Shown: positions 26,257 through 35,100, numbered from the stretch's first letter. The stretch: DNA of 64,000 bases from Burkholderia sp. Ax-1719 (GCF_011753055.1 NZ_VWWJ01000005.1:310001-374000), one strand, 5' to 3'. Program-made: numbers and translations. The notes: generated from the sequence alone by a model not told the origin.

Positions 26257-26935
26257 CGCTGGATCCGGCCTGAAGTTGATAGCCCACGCCATGTACGGTG
26301 TGCAGCAGCGGCTTGCCAAACGGCTTGTCGATCACCTGGCGCAGTTGATGAATATGCGTGCGCAGGCTGTCGCTATCGGGCGGGGAATCCAGCCACAAGG
26401 CTTCTTCGAGGCGCACGCGCGACACGACGGCGGGACTTTCCTGCATGAGGATTTTCAGCACGGTCATTGGCGCGGGCGGCAGGCGCAGTGTGACGCCCGC
26501 GCGCGAGAGCGAACGCGTGTCGATATCGAGTACGAGATCGGCGACCTGGAGCGTGCGTGCCGCGTTGCGCTTGCGCGGGCGCTGGAGCAGGGCATTGACG
26601 CGCGCGGCCAGTTCGGCGAGCGCAAAAGGTTTGACCAGGTAATCGTCCGCGCCCGCCTGGAAGCCGGTCAGGCGTTCGTCGAGCGTATCGCGCGCCGTCA
26701 CCATGATGATTGCGGTATCGCATTGGGCCTCGGAACGCAGGCGGCGGCACAGCTCGTAGCCGTCCAGACGCGGGAGGGACAGATCGAGGATGATCAGGTC
26801 GTACTCGTTGCGCGTGGCGAGTGTGTAGCCCTGCATGCCGTCCAGCGCGCAATCGACCAGGTAATTTCGTGCCCCAAGATAACTGGCGATATTGCCGAGA
26901 ATGTCGGGATCGTCTTCGATTGCAAGGATGCGCAT
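26246..26935 (-). CDS. OmpR/PhoB family response regulator
   Basis: A 229-residue regulator. The receiver domain has acidic pocket E7/D8/D9, phosphoacceptor D51 (LIILDLSLP), the Thr in MVTARD and Lys in DDYLVKPFA. The winged-helix DNA-binding domain is from ~residue 130, with SDSLRTHIHQLRQVIDKPF and VHGVGYQL as the family pattern. The start is ATG 26935; upstream in-frame codons lie in the intergenic region. It is the first gene of the pair with the kinase. Its position beside the iron uptake genes is suggestive but does not show regulation of them. Confidence 0.93.
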   Translation of the reverse strand: MRILAIEDDPDILGNIASYLGARNYLVDCALDGMQGYTLATRNEYDLIILDLSLPRLDGYELCRRLRSEAQCDTAIIMVTARDTLDERLTGFQAGADDYLVKPFALAELAARVNALLQRPRKRNAARTLQVADLVLDIDTRSLSRAGVTLRLPPAPMTVLKILMQESPAVVSRVRLEEALWLDSPPDSDSLRTHIHQLRQVIDKPFGKPLLHTVHGVGYQLQAGSSDAG

Positions 26936-27063
26936 GATACAGATGGAGCGGTGGAACGGAGAGTGCCGGATTTTATCAGTGGACGCTGGAATTTGCCGTG
27001 ATGATGCAACTGCGAAGAACTCCTTAGCGTAGTCCGATGGCGCATTGTTATTGCCCATTGCAA

Positions 27064-27084
27064 AGCGGGCGTCGTGCGCCCGCT
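27064..27084 (-). terminator. Hairpin downstream of the indole operon
   Basis: AGCGGGCG and CGCCCGCT form a perfect 8-bp stem with a 5-base loop, 33 bp after the end of the SphA-like gene on the minus strand. On that strand it is followed by TTTG, a weak T-tract. Confidence 0.55.
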
Positions 27085-27116
27085 GTGAAAAGGTCCAGCA
27101 AGACCGGCTGAGTTGT

Positions 27117-28064
27117 CTAGCCGAAGTGATGCACGTAGCGCAACACGGCACGTGTTCCCTGAGGCCGGTTGCGCGCGTCCCGCTCGAAATAGGCGTTGAA
27201 CATCAGATGATCCTCGGGCGAGAAGCTGTACATTGCGCCTGGGCCGATTGCCCATACGCCCTCGCGCGTGCCGGGCACGTCCTGGCCGTTCTCCTTCATG
27301 TCGGTGATCTGGCGCAGCCAGTAGCCGTTGAGGCCCAACCGCAAGCCTGGGCGCACCTCGTATTCGGTTGCGAAGTTCGCATGAATCGCCTGGCCGGCCT
27401 GGGTAGAGGTGACGTCGGTGCCCAGCGCCGTGGAGGGTTCGTGGTTGGTCGCGTTCCAGAGGTAGTGCAGACGCCAGGAAAGCGTCCATTGCGGCGTGAG
27501 CCAGACCGTGGCCGCCCAGTATGGATCGAACGACCAGAAGTGGCTGCCGGGATTGACCGCGCGCGAGGGATCGTAGGCGCCGGTCGGCGCGATGAACTGG
27601 AGTTCGACGCGCTGGGCAAAGCGCGGCCCAGACGGCCCCATGACCGGATCGGACTGGAGGAACGGCCCAATCACCATATCGCCAAAACCGGCGCGACCAT
27701 TGAGCGCCATATTGTTCATGCCGTCGTCGGTATGCGCGGAGGCGACCCACGGCAGAATCACATCGAGGCCCGGATGGAGGCCCGCGAATTTGAGCGGCGC
27801 CTGATAGACCAGTTGGCTGAGTCCCGCGAAGACATCGATGGACTGCTTGGGCAACGCCACGCGTCCGCCCGCGTTGTCGTTGATGCGCGATGCACTGTAG
27901 TACTCAAGGTACTGTGTGCCATACCAGCCTGAGCCTGCAGGCGGCAGGCCATCGAGAAAGCTCGTGAAGCCGAGATTGAGCGAGGGCAGATCGGACGCCG
28001 CGGCGCTGGCACAGGCGCTTAGCCCAAGTACAGCGAGCGCGAGCTTTCGGATACGGTGTTTCAT
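27117..28064 (-). CDS. SphA-like outer-membrane protein of indole cluster (iifE position)
   Basis: A 315-residue protein. The signal peptide MKHRIRKLALAVLGLSACA ends at ASA before ASDLPSLNLGF. Beta-rich repeats such as GRAGFGDMVIGPFLQ, QFIAPTGAYDPSRAVNPGSHFW and a final RYVHHFG match the MetA-pathway phenol-degradation barrel family. The family is thought to help uptake of hydrophobic aromatics. It is the last of five genes in the operon and lies 36 bp after the flavin reductase. A second family member is at 13883-14794. Confidence 0.82.
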   Translation of the reverse strand: MKHRIRKLALAVLGLSACASAAASDLPSLNLGFTSFLDGLPPAGSGWYGTQYLEYYSASRINDNAGGRVALPKQSIDVFAGLSQLVYQAPLKFAGLHPGLDVILPWVASAHTDDGMNNMALNGRAGFGDMVIGPFLQSDPVMGPSGPRFAQRVELQFIAPTGAYDPSRAVNPGSHFWSFDPYWAATVWLTPQWTLSWRLHYLWNATNHEPSTALGTDVTSTQAGQAIHANFATEYEVRPGLRLGLNGYWLRQITDMKENGQDVPGTREGVWAIGPGAMYSFSPEDHLMFNAYFERDARNRPQGTRAVLRYVHHFG

Positions 28065-28100
28065 GACGAACTCCTCTTGTTAATTATGGATGACTAATGA

Positions 28101-28637
28101 TCACGGTTGTGCCAAGGCGGGATGTTCAGTGAGCGCGCGGTACTGGCCGCCGTGAAAAACCAGCGGCGGCTTGCCGAATACATCGAAGTGCTCGATCAGG
28201 CCGATGAAGATCAGATGATCGCCGCCTTCGTACTGCCCGACATTGCGGCAGACGAGTCGCGCGCTCGTTCCGTCGAGGCATGGCACGCGGGTGAGCGTCG
28301 AGTGCGTACAGGGCACGCCGCTAAACTTGTCATCGGCAGGCGTGGCAAAGTGGCGCGAAAGATCGATCTGGTCGTGCGCGAGAATGTTGATCGCAAAACG
28401 TTCGGCATGCTGAAAGTCCAGGCAGCTCGGCGCGGCCTTACGCAGGCTCCACAGGATCAAAGGCGGGTCGAGCGAGAGAGAAGAGAACGAATTCGCGGTC
28501 AGCCCGATCCGGCGTCCGTTTTCGGCGCACGTCGTCACGACGGTAACGCCGGTTGCGAACTGGCCGAATACCGCACGCAACTGCGCGGGATCGAGAGTGG
28601 GTGTATCACGGGATTCGAGTTCAAGCGAAGCGTTCAT
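28101..28637 (-). CDS. Flavin reductase, StyB/IifD-like
   Basis: A 178-residue flavin reductase-domain protein. AVFGQFATGVTVVTT is the family start motif, ANSFSSLSLDPPLILWSLRK contacts flavin, and GDHLIFIGLIEHF ends the barrel. It uses NADH to supply reduced FAD to the oxygenase encoded directly upstream. The ATG at 28637 has GGGAG 9 bases upstream; an ATG at 28661 that overlaps the oxygenase stop is the alternative. Confidence 0.88.
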   Translation of the reverse strand: MNASLELESRDTPTLDPAQLRAVFGQFATGVTVVTTCAENGRRIGLTANSFSSLSLDPPLILWSLRKAAPSCLDFQHAERFAINILAHDQIDLSRHFATPADDKFSGVPCTHSTLTRVPCLDGTSARLVCRNVGQYEGGDHLIFIGLIEHFDVFGKPPLVFHGGQYRALTEHPALAQP

Positions 28638-28657
28638 GGCTAGGGCTCCCGTGGCGC

Positions 28658-29896
28658 TCATGCTGCGCACTCGACATGTTCGCGAATTGCCGCGGCGCAC
28701 GCCTGCGGATCGAACCACCACGGCGAGAACGCGCGCGGATCGTCGAAGCCGTTGACGATCCGCGCGGCAAGCGATGGCGATGTGGCTGCCGCGCCCAGCA
28801 GATCGAGCAGATGCGGCGCAGGCGGCGTGAGCAGCGAATTGGTCCAGCCCACGACGTGCTGTGCGTATGACCAGTAGCGCTCGAAGGTGGCTTGCATCCA
28901 GTCTTCGCTGAATGGCGCCGCCTCATGCGTGAGGATCGCGTCCAGATAGACGCTGGCGCATTTCGCGGCGCTATTCGCGCCCTGGCCCGTGATCGGATCG
29001 TTGACGACGACGGCGTCGGCCATCCCCAACACTGCACGGCCAGAGGGCAGCCGGAACGACGGATTGCGCACGCCAGGCGTAAAGCGTCCGGCGAGCGTGC
29101 CGTTCGCGTCGGTCAGTTCGATGTTGCGGCAGCGTTCGGCTTCCCACGGCAGATACTGGTGCACGATCGACAGACTGCGTTCCAGATGCTGCCCGGGCGT
29201 TTGCACGTCGCCCCAGCAATCCAGCGGGCCGCCCGGAATGCCTTCGAACACCATGATTTCGCAGGGGCCCGAAAGCGTGAGCGCCGGAAAAACGAAGTAT
29301 TCGCCAATGCCTGGCAGCAGATTGAAACGCACCCGCGAATAGGGCGCGCCCGGCGTCATGCCGGTGACATAGGTGAGCGCAAGCGCGCGCTGCGGCCGAT
29401 CGAATACCGAGCGTGTGGCGTCACGCCCGAACAGATTGACGATTTCACCCTTGCCCGCCGCAAGCAGGACGAGATCATGGCTCTGCGCGAGCGTCTCCAG
29501 TTCGGGAATGCCCACATCGCCGATCTGCACCTGAGCGCCACGGCGTTCGATTTCTTCGAGCCACGCCGACATCTTCAGGCGCTGATCGACCGATTGCGCG
29601 TAACGGGTCATCCGCGACGACCAGTCGATCGCCTTGTGGCCCCGTCCGTCGGGCGACACCACCGTCAGGCTGATGCCTTCCACGGCGGGGCAGGCTTCTT
29701 CCCAGTGATTGAGGCCAAGATCGCGTTCGAGCTGCAGGGCGGAGTGAAACATGCACTGGCTGGACATGACCTTGCCCGTGCGGATCGATTGCGCGTCCCG
29801 ATTGGTGGCGAGCGTAACCTGATAGCCCTGATCGAGCAGGGCGAAGGCGAGTTGCAGGCCCGACTGGCCAGCGCCGACAATGGCAATTCGTCTCAT
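28658..29896 (-). CDS. Styrene/indole monooxygenase oxygenase component (StyA/IndA/IifC-like)
   Basis: A 412-residue single-component-flavin oxygenase. IAIVGAGQSGLQLAFALL is the N-terminal FAD Rossmann motif and DAVVVNDPITGQGANSAAK is the StyA-type substitute for the GD motif. The StyA family epoxidises styrene or indole with FADH2 and O2. Next to a short-chain dehydrogenase, a DLH-SnoaL fusion and an AraC gene, rather than to StyC/StyD, it is better assigned to indole 2,3-oxidation (as in iif/ind clusters) than to styrene degradation. E. coli-type colonies carrying such genes often make indigo as a side product. Confidence 0.88.
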   Translation of the reverse strand: MRRIAIVGAGQSGLQLAFALLDQGYQVTLATNRDAQSIRTGKVMSSQCMFHSALQLERDLGLNHWEEACPAVEGISLTVVSPDGRGHKAIDWSSRMTRYAQSVDQRLKMSAWLEEIERRGAQVQIGDVGIPELETLAQSHDLVLLAAGKGEIVNLFGRDATRSVFDRPQRALALTYVTGMTPGAPYSRVRFNLLPGIGEYFVFPALTLSGPCEIMVFEGIPGGPLDCWGDVQTPGQHLERSLSIVHQYLPWEAERCRNIELTDANGTLAGRFTPGVRNPSFRLPSGRAVLGMADAVVVNDPITGQGANSAAKCASVYLDAILTHEAAPFSEDWMQATFERYWSYAQHVVGWTNSLLTPPAPHLLDLLGAAATSPSLAARIVNGFDDPRAFSPWWFDPQACAAAIREHVECAA

Positions 29897-29950
29897 TATG
29901 GAATCCTGATTGATAGAAAATGAGTGGGGCTTGAATATGGGAAGAACAGC

Positions 29951-30739
29951 CTATTCTGCGAGGCGCGTAATCGCGGCTTCCGCTTGCTCCGGGCCCATCG
30001 CGGAGTAACCGCCATCTACGGCGTAATCGGCGCCAGTGACGAAACTTGCCGCGTCGCTGCAGAGAAAAGTGACCACGCGCGCCACTTCCTCGGGGTCGCC
30101 TACGCGCCCTAGCAGGTGATAGGGCGCGGCCACGCGATTGGTTTTCTCGCGGTCGCCGTGCGTGAGATCGTCCATCAGCCGCGACCACGTCCAGCCTGGG
30201 GAAACGGAATTCACGCGGATGCCGTCGCGTGCGAAGTCCATCGCCATGTTGCGGGTGAGCTGGCGTATTGCGGCCTTGGAGGTGGGATACAGCCAGCGGC
30301 CCGTTTGCGCGCAGTCCGCCGATATCGAGCTGAAATTCACGAGCGCGCCGCCGCCGCGTTTGACCATATAGGGATGTACGGCCATGCTCAACATCACCGC
30401 CGACACCACGTTCACATCCATCGCCGCGAGCCAGTCGTTGCGATTGGCTCGCATGCCGTTGTCGACGTAGCTGCAAGCCAGATTCACCAGCAGATCCACG
30501 CCGCCGAAGCGTTCCGCTACAGCGGCGACGGCGCGATTGATCGCGCTGTCGTCCGTGATGTCGACGCACAGGAACAGGGCGTTTTCGCCGATGGATTGAG
30601 CGACGCTTGCGCCATGTACTTCGTCGATATCGAAAATGGCGACGCGTGCGCCCGCATGAACCAGATCGCGTACTACCGCCGCGCCGATCAGCGTCGCGCC
30701 GCCTGTAACGATGGCGACCTTACCTTTGAGTTCGATCAT
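29951..30739 (-). CDS. Short-chain dehydrogenase (indole dihydrodiol dehydrogenase, IifB-like)
   Basis: A 262-residue SDR. VAIVTGGATLIGAAVV is the cofactor motif, a catalytic Ser lies in NFSSISADC, and the YPTSK sequence holds the active Tyr and Lys. The acidic residue in AIFDIDE after beta-2 favours NAD. In the characterised Acinetobacter iif pathway the SDR oxidises indole-2,3-dihydrodiol to 3-hydroxyindolin-2-one. This assignment rests on gene order and family. The start ATG 30739 has AGGAGA upstream and follows the fusion gene by 21 bp. Confidence 0.85.
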   Translation of the reverse strand: MIELKGKVAIVTGGATLIGAAVVRDLVHAGARVAIFDIDEVHGASVAQSIGENALFLCVDITDDSAINRAVAAVAERFGGVDLLVNLACSYVDNGMRANRNDWLAAMDVNVVSAVMLSMAVHPYMVKRGGGALVNFSSISADCAQTGRWLYPTSKAAIRQLTRNMAMDFARDGIRVNSVSPGWTWSRLMDDLTHGDREKTNRVAAPYHLLGRVGDPEEVARVVTFLCSDAASFVTGADYAVDGGYSAMGPEQAEAAITRLAE

Positions 30740-30760
30740 GCCAGGTCTCCTGATAAAGGC

Positions 30761-32008
30761 TTAGTGGATTTCGTTCGCAGCGCTATCGCGCTGCCAGCGC
30801 GGCATGAGCCGGTTGGAGGGGACGGTTTCGTCGAGGAGCTTGCGCGCTGTTTCCACGCCCGCGACTGGCAGACCCTCGGCGTCGAGCAAGCCGATCTGCA
30901 CCAGTACGCTGGCCTGATCCCAGTAGATGTGCTCGTGATAGAGCTTGTTTCCGCGAAACTTCACGATCGCGACGAGCGGAATCTCCACGCGCTTGCCGGT
31001 GGGCGCGACACCTGGCAGCATCCAGTCGATTTCGGTCGTGTGTGTGAAGCAGAAAAGCAGTTCGTCGACCACCTGGGTCGCGCCAATCGTGCGCGAAACC
31101 GGAGTAATGGTGGTATCCGGCGGATTCGTGTGGACGAAATGATGGCTGTAGAAATGCTTGAGTTCGTCGTGACCGACGCCGCCGGTGAGGGTGGGAATAT
31201 GATTGACGTACGGTTGGGCCACCATCGTGGCCATGGTCGCGTCGACGTTGCGCGTATCGAACTCGTGCGCAAGGTGAACCTCCCATAGCGCGGAAAGATC
31301 GTGGCGCGGTCCCAGCGTTTCACGAAACGCCGTGACGGCGCGCTGGTGCGCCATCGACGCCGCAGCCTTGTCCCAATGCGCGCTGCCGGTACGGGCAAAA
31401 GCGTGGTCGGCGCCGGGGTACGTGTAGAGTTCGACGCCCGCGCGTCCGGCGAGCGAACGCCCGATCTGCTCGCGCGCCTCAGGCGGACAGAAGCGGTCCT
31501 CGCCCGCCATATGCAGGACGACGCGGCCAGTGAGCGCTGCAGCCTCATCGAGCGCCTTTTCGATACCCACGCCGTAATAGCTCACCGCGCACGCCACCTG
31601 TGGGAGACGGCAGGCCGCGAGCCAGGCGAGCTTGCCGCCGAGGCAGAAGCCGAGCACGCCCATACCACCATTGCATTCGGGCAATTGTTCCAGTGCGCGC
31701 AGCGCGGCGGCAATATCGCCAACGCCAAGATTTTCGTCATACGCTTCGTAAAGCGCCATCGCGCGCGCCAGATCTTCGGGTGAATCGCCCAGTTCAATGC
31801 CCGGCGCGCTGCGCCAGAACAGATCCGGCAACAGCACGGTGTAGCCTTCTTCGGCGTAGTAATCGGCCACCTCGCGCATATAGCCATTGGCGCCGAATAT
31901 TTCGTGACACAGCACGATCCCCGGCCCTTTACCGCTCGCCGGTGTGCTCAGATACGCGCCGAAGCTTTCGCCGTGCGGCGACGCGATCTCGATGTTTCGC
32001 CCTTTCAT
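30761..32008 (-). CDS. Dienelactone hydrolase-SnoaL fusion (IifA-like candidate)
   Basis: A 415-residue two-domain protein. Residues 1-235 are a dienelactone hydrolase fold with nucleophile C122 (GFCLGGK), acid D171 and H202 (GADHAFA). Residues ~240-400 are a SnoaL/NTF2-like domain, with repeated His residues in HDELKHFYSHHFVH and a HEHIYWDQASVLVQIGLL motif. It is the first gene of the operon; ATG 32008 has GGAGGGA upstream. By position it corresponds to IifA, the reported cofactor-independent enzyme converting 3-hydroxyindolin-2-one to anthranilate. Whether IifA itself has this fusion I recall only in part, so the match should be treated as likely. Confidence 0.75.
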   Translation of the reverse strand: MKGRNIEIASPHGESFGAYLSTPASGKGPGIVLCHEIFGANGYMREVADYYAEEGYTVLLPDLFWRSAPGIELGDSPEDLARAMALYEAYDENLGVGDIAAALRALEQLPECNGGMGVLGFCLGGKLAWLAACRLPQVACAVSYYGVGIEKALDEAAALTGRVVLHMAGEDRFCPPEAREQIGRSLAGRAGVELYTYPGADHAFARTGSAHWDKAAASMAHQRAVTAFRETLGPRHDLSALWEVHLAHEFDTRNVDATMATMVAQPYVNHIPTLTGGVGHDELKHFYSHHFVHTNPPDTTITPVSRTIGATQVVDELLFCFTHTTEIDWMLPGVAPTGKRVEIPLVAIVKFRGNKLYHEHIYWDQASVLVQIGLLDAEGLPVAGVETARKLLDETVPSNRLMPRWQRDSAANEIH

Positions 32009-32351
32009 GAGGTCCCTCCATTGAGTTTGTGTTGGACCTAGTATTGGTGGCCGAAACAACGCGCTCTATCCGTTTCATTGAACCGTTATCCGTCGATTCC
32101 GAAAAATCGCGGTCCGTGCGCGAGGAGCGCCGGTCGGCGCGGGTTTATTCGGATGGGGGCATGCCATGCGCTCTCCTACGATGCACACAGGCCCACTTTT
32201 TGCATTTTCCCTGTCGTGAACCGTCTGGATCGCCGGATTGTCCAGATACTCGCGTCGATATCCGCAAACTCCTGGGATAGCGCGGCGCGGTTCACCACAA
32301 CAGCAACGGATGCACTCATGGAGTGCAAGTGAGTGGGATTGGAGATCTTCG
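32009..32351. promoter_or_regulatory. 343-bp divergent control region of indole operon and araC-type gene
   Basis: This gap holds the promoters of both directions. Two inverted repeats stand out: TCTGGA at 32224-32229 with TCCAGA at 32241-32246 (11-bp spacer), and the perfect TGCACTC-ATG-GAGTGCA at 32311-32327, 25 bp before the araC-type start. Either could be bound by the AraC protein. No clear -35/-10 pair could be fixed by eye. Confidence 0.45.
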
Positions 32352-33386
32352 ATGGCGCATTCTTCCCCCGGGAACCGTCTTGCCGACGCCCAATGGTTCA
32401 ATTACGGCAATCTGCTGATGCAGTCGACCGATCTCGACGAAATGCGCGCGTCCGTCGCCGACGTGTTCAAGCCGCATCGCCTGACGGTCGCCGGACACGG
32501 CAACGAATTGCACGGCCGCCTGCACCACACGCGCTGGGCCAATCTCTCGTTGAATCTGCTCGATTACGGCAGTGAAGTCATCATCGAGCCCGATCAGCTC
32601 GAAGACTTCTTTCTGCTTCAGATTCCTCTACAGGGGCAGGCCGAGATCGAATGCGGCGGGCGGCAGTTCGTATCGTCGCCGTTGGCCGCTTCACTGGTTT
32701 CGCCAACGCAGGCGCTGCGCATGCGTTGGGGCGAAGCGTGTCCGCAGGCGATTCTTCGCGTCGAGCGCACCGTGCTGGAACGCCATGCCCAGCGTCATTT
32801 CGGGGATGCCGCGCGTGGTCCCATCGAATTCGAACCGGAGTTCTCGCTGACATCGGCGCAGGGGCAGTGCGTGATGCAACTGCTGCCGGTGCTCGCGGAG
32901 ATCATGAGCACGGAGGCGCATCCGCTGCGTAATCCGCTCGCGTTCGAGCAGTTCGAATCGACGTTGCTCAACGCATTGATCTACGGTCAGCCGAATAGCG
33001 TACGCAACAGCACGATGCACGAACGTCGGCCGCTTGCGCCGTTCTACGTCAGGCGTGTGGAGGAATACATCCGCGCGCATTTGCAGGAGCCGTTGACGAT
33101 CGAGCGCCTTGCGGAGTATGGCAATGTGAGCCCAAGCACCTTGTTTGCCGCGTTCAAGCACTGCCACGGCGTCACGCCGATGGCGCTCGTGCGCCAGTTG
33201 CGGCTCGAACGGGTGCGGATGGATCTGCTCAGTATCGAGCCTGCGAATGGGCTCCGACGTTCGTCAGTTACCGATATCGCGCTGAAATGGGGCTTCGCTC
33301 ACCTCGGGCGCTTTGCGATGGAGTACAAGCGTGCGTTCGGCGAGTCTCCATCGGAAAGTTTGAGGGCGCGGCGCGACACGCTCTAG
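32352..33386 (+). CDS. AraC family regulator (IifR/IndR-like)
   Basis: A 344-residue regulator. The N-terminal ~200 residues form an AraC-binding-like-2 domain (QSTDLDEMRASVADVFKPH start; CGGRQFVSSPLAASLVSP pattern), as in NahR/AlkS-type and XylS-like aromatic sensors. The C-terminal double HTH runs from EEYIRAHLQEPLTIERLAEY to HLGRFAMEYKRAFGESPSESL. The ATG at 32352 has GGAGAT upstream. Divergence from the DLH-SnoaL gene matches the iifR and indR arrangement, so it is probably the indole-responsive activator. Confidence 0.85.
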   Translation: MAHSSPGNRLADAQWFNYGNLLMQSTDLDEMRASVADVFKPHRLTVAGHGNELHGRLHHTRWANLSLNLLDYGSEVIIEPDQLEDFFLLQIPLQGQAEIECGGRQFVSSPLAASLVSPTQALRMRWGEACPQAILRVERTVLERHAQRHFGDAARGPIEFEPEFSLTSAQGQCVMQLLPVLAEIMSTEAHPLRNPLAFEQFESTLLNALIYGQPNSVRNSTMHERRPLAPFYVRRVEEYIRAHLQEPLTIERLAEYGNVSPSTLFAAFKHCHGVTPMALVRQLRLERVRMDLLSIEPANGLRRSSVTDIALKWGFAHLGRFAMEYKRAFGESPSESLRARRDTL

Positions 33387-33410
33387 TCGCTTCTATTGGC
33401 GTCGCGGCCG

Positions 33411-34922
33411 CTACGCCGCGCGCTTGCCGAACGCATGCCTTTCGATCACGCGCGCGAGCGTAGCGAACGCCGGATCGATGTTTTCGTGCGGGACACAGGC
33501 ATATCCAGTTAGTAATCCTTTGCGTTGTTGCTTGCCTAGATAGTACGAGGCAAGTGGCCGAACGATGACCCCGGCATCGTAGGCTGCGGCCGCGACCACG
33601 CGGTCGTCGCAGGACTCGGGCAAGCCGAGTACGAAATGCAGCCCCGCTTCGTCACCCATCACCGGCAGGGCATCGCCGAAGTGCCGGGTGACGGCGTCGA
33701 TCAGCAATTGGCGGCGCTCGCCATACAGCGTACGCATGCGCCGCACGTGCGAGGTGAGATAGCCGTCCATGATGAATTCGGCGAGCACGGCCTGCTGCAT
33801 CAACTGGCCTTCGCGATAAAGCTCCGCCACAGCAGTGCGGAAGGTCGCGGCGAGTCGCTCGGGCACCACCATATAGCCGATGCGCAGGCCCGGAAACAGC
33901 AGCTTGCCAAGGCTGCCCACATAGATCACACGATCCGATTCGTCGAGTCCTTGCAGGGAAGCGAGCGGCCGGCTGCCATAGCGGAATTCGCTGTCGTAAT
34001 CGTCCTCGATGATCCAGACCTTGTGCTGGCGCGCGTATTCGAGCAAGGTGCGCCGCCTCGCGAGGCTCATGACCATGCCGAGGGGATATTGATGCGAGGG
34101 CGTGACCAGCGCCATACGCGGGGGATGACGCAAATCCGATTCGCGCGGGTTCAGGCCTTCGGCATCCACCGGGATGGGCGCGAGCTTGATGCCGGACGCC
34201 TGCAGGACGCTGCGCGCGCCCCAGTAGCACGGTTCCTCGACCCAGGCGCGGTCGCCGTGGTCGGCGAGCAGGCGCACGGCAAGATCGATCGACTGATGGA
34301 TGCCGGTGGTGATGATGATCTGGTCGGGCGAGCACCGCACCGAGCGCGCGACGCGCAGATAGTCCGACAAGGCGCGCCGCAGCGGACGATAGCCGCCGCC
34401 TGGCGCATAGGTGAGCAGGTCGTGGCTCGCCGATTTCCACAGACGCGATTGCAGGCGGCTCCAGGTGCGCGCGGGAAACTCGGCGACGTCGGGCACGCCG
34501 GGCATGAACGCGCCCCATTGCTTCGCCGAGACGCCCGCTTCGTCGATCAGGCGCTGCCCGCGCACGGACAGGTCGCCGCGCGGGCAGGATGCGGGCGCAA
34601 CGGGCGCATCGGCGTCTTCCGGGGCGCGGGTGGCGCGCGGACCGACCGCCGTGGTGTCGGGGCGCGTGTCGGCCACGTAGGTGCCGCTGCCGGTGGTCGA
34701 CAGCACGTAGCCCTCGGCGCTCAACTGGTCGTACACATGCAGCACCGTATTGCGCGCGATGCCGAGGTCGCCTGCGAGCGTGCGCGAACTGGGCAGCTTG
34801 GTGCCGGGCGCGAGCCGGCCGGTCAGGATGGCTTGCTGCATCAGGCTGAGCAGTTGCCGGTAAACCGGTTCGACATCGGCTTTATCGAGTTGCGCGGCGA
34901 GCCAGTCGGACAAAATTACCAT
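33411..34922 (-). CDS. MocR/PdxR-type GntR regulator with aminotransferase domain
   Basis: A 503-residue fusion. Residues ~12-85 form a GntR winged helix (PVYRQLLSLMQQAILTGRL; SRTLAGDLGIARNTVLHVYD). Residues ~135-490 form a fold-type-I aminotransferase domain with PLP Lys K340 (GSLGKLLFPGLRIGY) and the Asp in IIEDDYDSEFRYG. MocR proteins sense PLP together with an amine or amino acid (PdxR, GabR, TauR). It diverges from a polyamine-type ABC transporter and direct repeats lie between, so it probably controls amine uptake, putrescine or GABA being the obvious candidates. Confidence 0.9.
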   Translation of the reverse strand: MVILSDWLAAQLDKADVEPVYRQLLSLMQQAILTGRLAPGTKLPSSRTLAGDLGIARNTVLHVYDQLSAEGYVLSTTGSGTYVADTRPDTTAVGPRATRAPEDADAPVAPASCPRGDLSVRGQRLIDEAGVSAKQWGAFMPGVPDVAEFPARTWSRLQSRLWKSASHDLLTYAPGGGYRPLRRALSDYLRVARSVRCSPDQIIITTGIHQSIDLAVRLLADHGDRAWVEEPCYWGARSVLQASGIKLAPIPVDAEGLNPRESDLRHPPRMALVTPSHQYPLGMVMSLARRRTLLEYARQHKVWIIEDDYDSEFRYGSRPLASLQGLDESDRVIYVGSLGKLLFPGLRIGYMVVPERLAATFRTAVAELYREGQLMQQAVLAEFIMDGYLTSHVRRMRTLYGERRQLLIDAVTRHFGDALPVMGDEAGLHFVLGLPESCDDRVVAAAAYDAGVIVRPLASYYLGKQQRKGLLTGYACVPHENIDPAFATLARVIERHAFGKRAA

Positions 34923-34941
34923 CGGATCACCCTGACAAAGT

Positions 34942-34983
34942 GGCTCTATTCGGAATAATGAAATGGCTCCATTGCATGGAACC
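34942..34983. promoter_or_regulatory. MocR operator: direct repeat plus inverted half-site
   Basis: GGCTCTAT at 34942-34949 and GGCTCCAT at 34965-34972 are direct repeats 23 bp apart. ATGGAACC at 34976-34983 is the inverted form of the same half-site (one mismatch), leaving a 3-bp spacer. Two direct plus one inverted half-site, two helical turns apart, is the usual MocR/GabR operator form. TATAGT at 34993 is a possible -10. Confidence 0.6.
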
Positions 34984-35100
34984 GTAACCGACTATAGTAA
35001 TCCGCACGTCAGGTTCGGTTAATGCCAGCGACAGCTTTTATTTAATCGCGCCGGATCGACGGTTCACGGCAATACGGGAATAAAGACAGGAGACCGGGCG

